From contig JASFXZ010000007.1 in the NCBI GenBank assembly GCA_032209605.1, positions 24,550,264-24,614,263 on the forward strand: a stretch of 64,000 nucleotides of DNA. The letters run 5' to 3'. Every line of letters begins with the position of its first letter. Positions within the stretch are counted from its first letter, which is position 1. The translations under genes and the position numbers were made by a program. Of the stretch, positions 62,348 to 64,000 are shown one piece after another. The notes below the pieces were generated by a model. It saw only the letters and a program-made list of their open reading frames with translations, searched no databases and was not told the origin of the DNA. This stretch comes from Mactromeris polynyma. Lineage: Eukaryota; Mollusca; Bivalvia; Venerida; Mactridae.

Positions 62348-63063
62348 CGATTGCAAATAATATTCTGCAAAGGAAGCATTGAATTTAAGCTCATTGAAAA
62401 ATTGGAAGAGACAAAGTTAAAATGTTAACCAAAAATGCTCATCTGCACGTTCAGTGAAAAAACTCTGACAGATGTTATTACAATCAGCTAGCTGATAATG
62501 GTAGAGCGCAGAAAGATATATTATACAGAAAAAAATGTACATTTATTAGATAATAAAAATGTCCAATATTGGAATGTGATAAAAAGGTTTGTTTTTCATA
62601 TGCTAGTCGATAGACTAATTCTGTTTTCCATACTATAATTATAACACACCATTTTGAGCCAATATTCTGATAATTTAAGCATTTGTTCACTGCTACTCAC
62701 AGAACCAAGTTACATAGCCTTACACTGAAATGTATTTGTACAAATTACAAATCAGGAACTTGCTATTGCCGGACCAGGTGACACATAAATGACATTCATG
62801 TCCATTCGGAACTTGTAACCATTAGGTGTGTCACAAAATATATGTATCACAGTGTATCATTATAATATATTGCAATATACAGCCAAACTGTATTGTACCG
62901 TGATAAGAAATAAACATACCAGTTTTGTGCAATATGAAATATTCTAGACATGAAAATCTTTATTAGTCAAAAACTGGAATGAAGTAACTGTTAAGTTTTA
63001 GCTTATAACTGTCTTGTCATGAAAATCTAATATTTAATTTGTAAATTAGCATGTAATGATATA

Positions 63064-63251
63064 CAGTCAAACCTGTCTGTAAAGACCACCCATGGGACTG
63101 CAAAATGTGGTCTTTGTTTACAAGTGGTCTCTATTAACATATTAAATATCATTGAAAATGGTCTGATGGGAGATAAAATTGGTGGTCTTTGCAGACAGGT
63201 TTTGCAATAGTGGTTTTTGTTCGCAGGTGGTCTTTAACACAGGTTTGACTG
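63064..63251. mobile_element. 188-bp TA-flanked MITE
   Basis: The ends CAGTCAAACCTGTCTGTAAA and, inverted, CAGTCAAACCTGTGTTAAAG are nearly identical, with TA on both sides (63062-63063 and 63252-63253). GTGGTCTTT/AAAGACCAC subterminal motifs recur in both orientations. It is a non-autonomous Tc1/mariner-type element. Confidence 0.85.
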
Positions 63252-63253
63252 TA

Positions 63254-64000
63254 CTGGTATATTGGTACATTGCAATATGCAGCCAAACTCCATTGTACTA
63301 TGAAATGAAACTAGTGTTTTTTAAGATTCATTTTCAGCTTTCTGCCAGAAAGATACTGGCCACAATCTCAAAACATACATGACCTGATTAATATGCATGC
63401 ATATTTTTGCAACACATTAAACACTTTTTGAAGAGATTGGAAAAATGTTAACAGTCATAGCTTAGGTTAATGAAGAAATATAACATGGTACATGTACATA
63501 TATATTGCGATATGTTGCTAAAGAATTGCAATATATCGTGGTACACTTCATGTATATGGGTACACATTTACTAGTAAAAACCTGAAAGAGGTTGATAACT
63601 GTTAGCATGCTTTTTTTTTTGCAACACATTTGAGGAGTCTGCAGCCGAATAACAGTGTTCAAGTGAGAAAATAATTGTTCAGTCATGTATAAATGATGCA
63701 ATATACTGTGGTATATATTGCAATATATAGTTCAATACATAGTGGTACATTACAAACAATAACAAAAACAAAACATATTTTGACAATTATCAGAGTACAG
63801 CATTTTCTACAGCAGGTGGATACTTAATGAATCCTTTTATCTTCCGTGCAAAACGACAACAATTATATCGTAAATAATATCAAACTATTTTTAAAATGAT
63901 ATTGATTCTACATCAATACGAGCCTCAACAAAATGTCAGTTTATCCAATGTCTAGCTCACAGAATATAAATGACCTGGTTTTATTAACATCATCTTAAGA
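63254..64000. repeat. TTGCAATATA-rich sequence
   Basis: The motif TTGCAATAT(A) and close variants, often with GTGGTAC or TGTGGTA nearby, recur near 63268, 63527, 63697 and 63718, and also upstream at 62868. ATTGCAATATRCAGCCAAAC occurs at both about 62867 and 63269. This looks like scattered copies of a short low-complexity repeat. No gene is visible. Confidence 0.45.

Overview
The window looks like AT-rich nuclear DNA from an animal, most likely a bivalve mollusc. The reasons are a single-exon rhodopsin-type receptor gene with a spliced 5' leader, broken non-LTR retrotransposons, a tRNA-derived SINE, many short terminal-inverted-repeat (TIR) elements with TA or 5-bp target duplications, and repeat types I associate with bivalve intergenic DNA. 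The assignment to bivalves is inference. Nothing is organised like a bacterium or phage.

Layout. Positions 1 to about 50525 form a head-to-tail tandem array of a 12-14 kb unit, read as four copies: 1-13798, 13799-26802, 26803-38756 and 38757-50525. Copy 1 enters from outside the window and copy 4 is cut off. Copies 1 and 2 are close relatives (about 2% mismatch in a 180-base stretch compared by hand). Copies 1 and 4 differ by about 10% in the same stretch. Copies also differ by large deletions and insertions. I find no open frame in the unit that behaves as a conserved protein. Copies 2, 3 and 4 share a CCAAT-plus-TATA promoter-like block, deleted from copy 1, and copies 1, 2 and 3 share a poly(A)-signal-like block. 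The unit could therefore carry a transcription unit, probably non-coding or with very short exons.

Because the copies are paralogous, one copy often shows the empty site for an insertion in another, which gives a relative order. A small Tigger/pogo-like element is in all four copies. A nested pair of TA-flanked TIR elements is in copies 1 and 2 only. A 0.95 kb hairpin-ended element is at its collinear site in copies 1 and 2, and in copy 4 a relative lies inverted elsewhere. A SINE and a 382-bp long-TIR element are in copy 4 only. A degenerate LINE, itself interrupted, lies in copy 3. The latest event is a 651-bp hAT-like MITE, inserted independently in copies 1 and 4 as nearly identical sequences, each with its own 5-bp target duplication.

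From about 50526 to 60500 the DNA is non-array sequence and probably flanks or is an intron of the receptor gene. It holds a CATGGT-rich foldback element (55405-56165), a tandem repeat of about 150 bp (56311-56770), a dispersed repeat, a broken LINE reverse-transcriptase fragment (57870-58930) and a 28-bp minisatellite (59112-59248). The one convincing intact gene is a class A GPCR at 60710-62146 (+), preceded by a splice acceptor at 60498. A 188-bp MITE and TTGCAATATA-rich sequence follow it.
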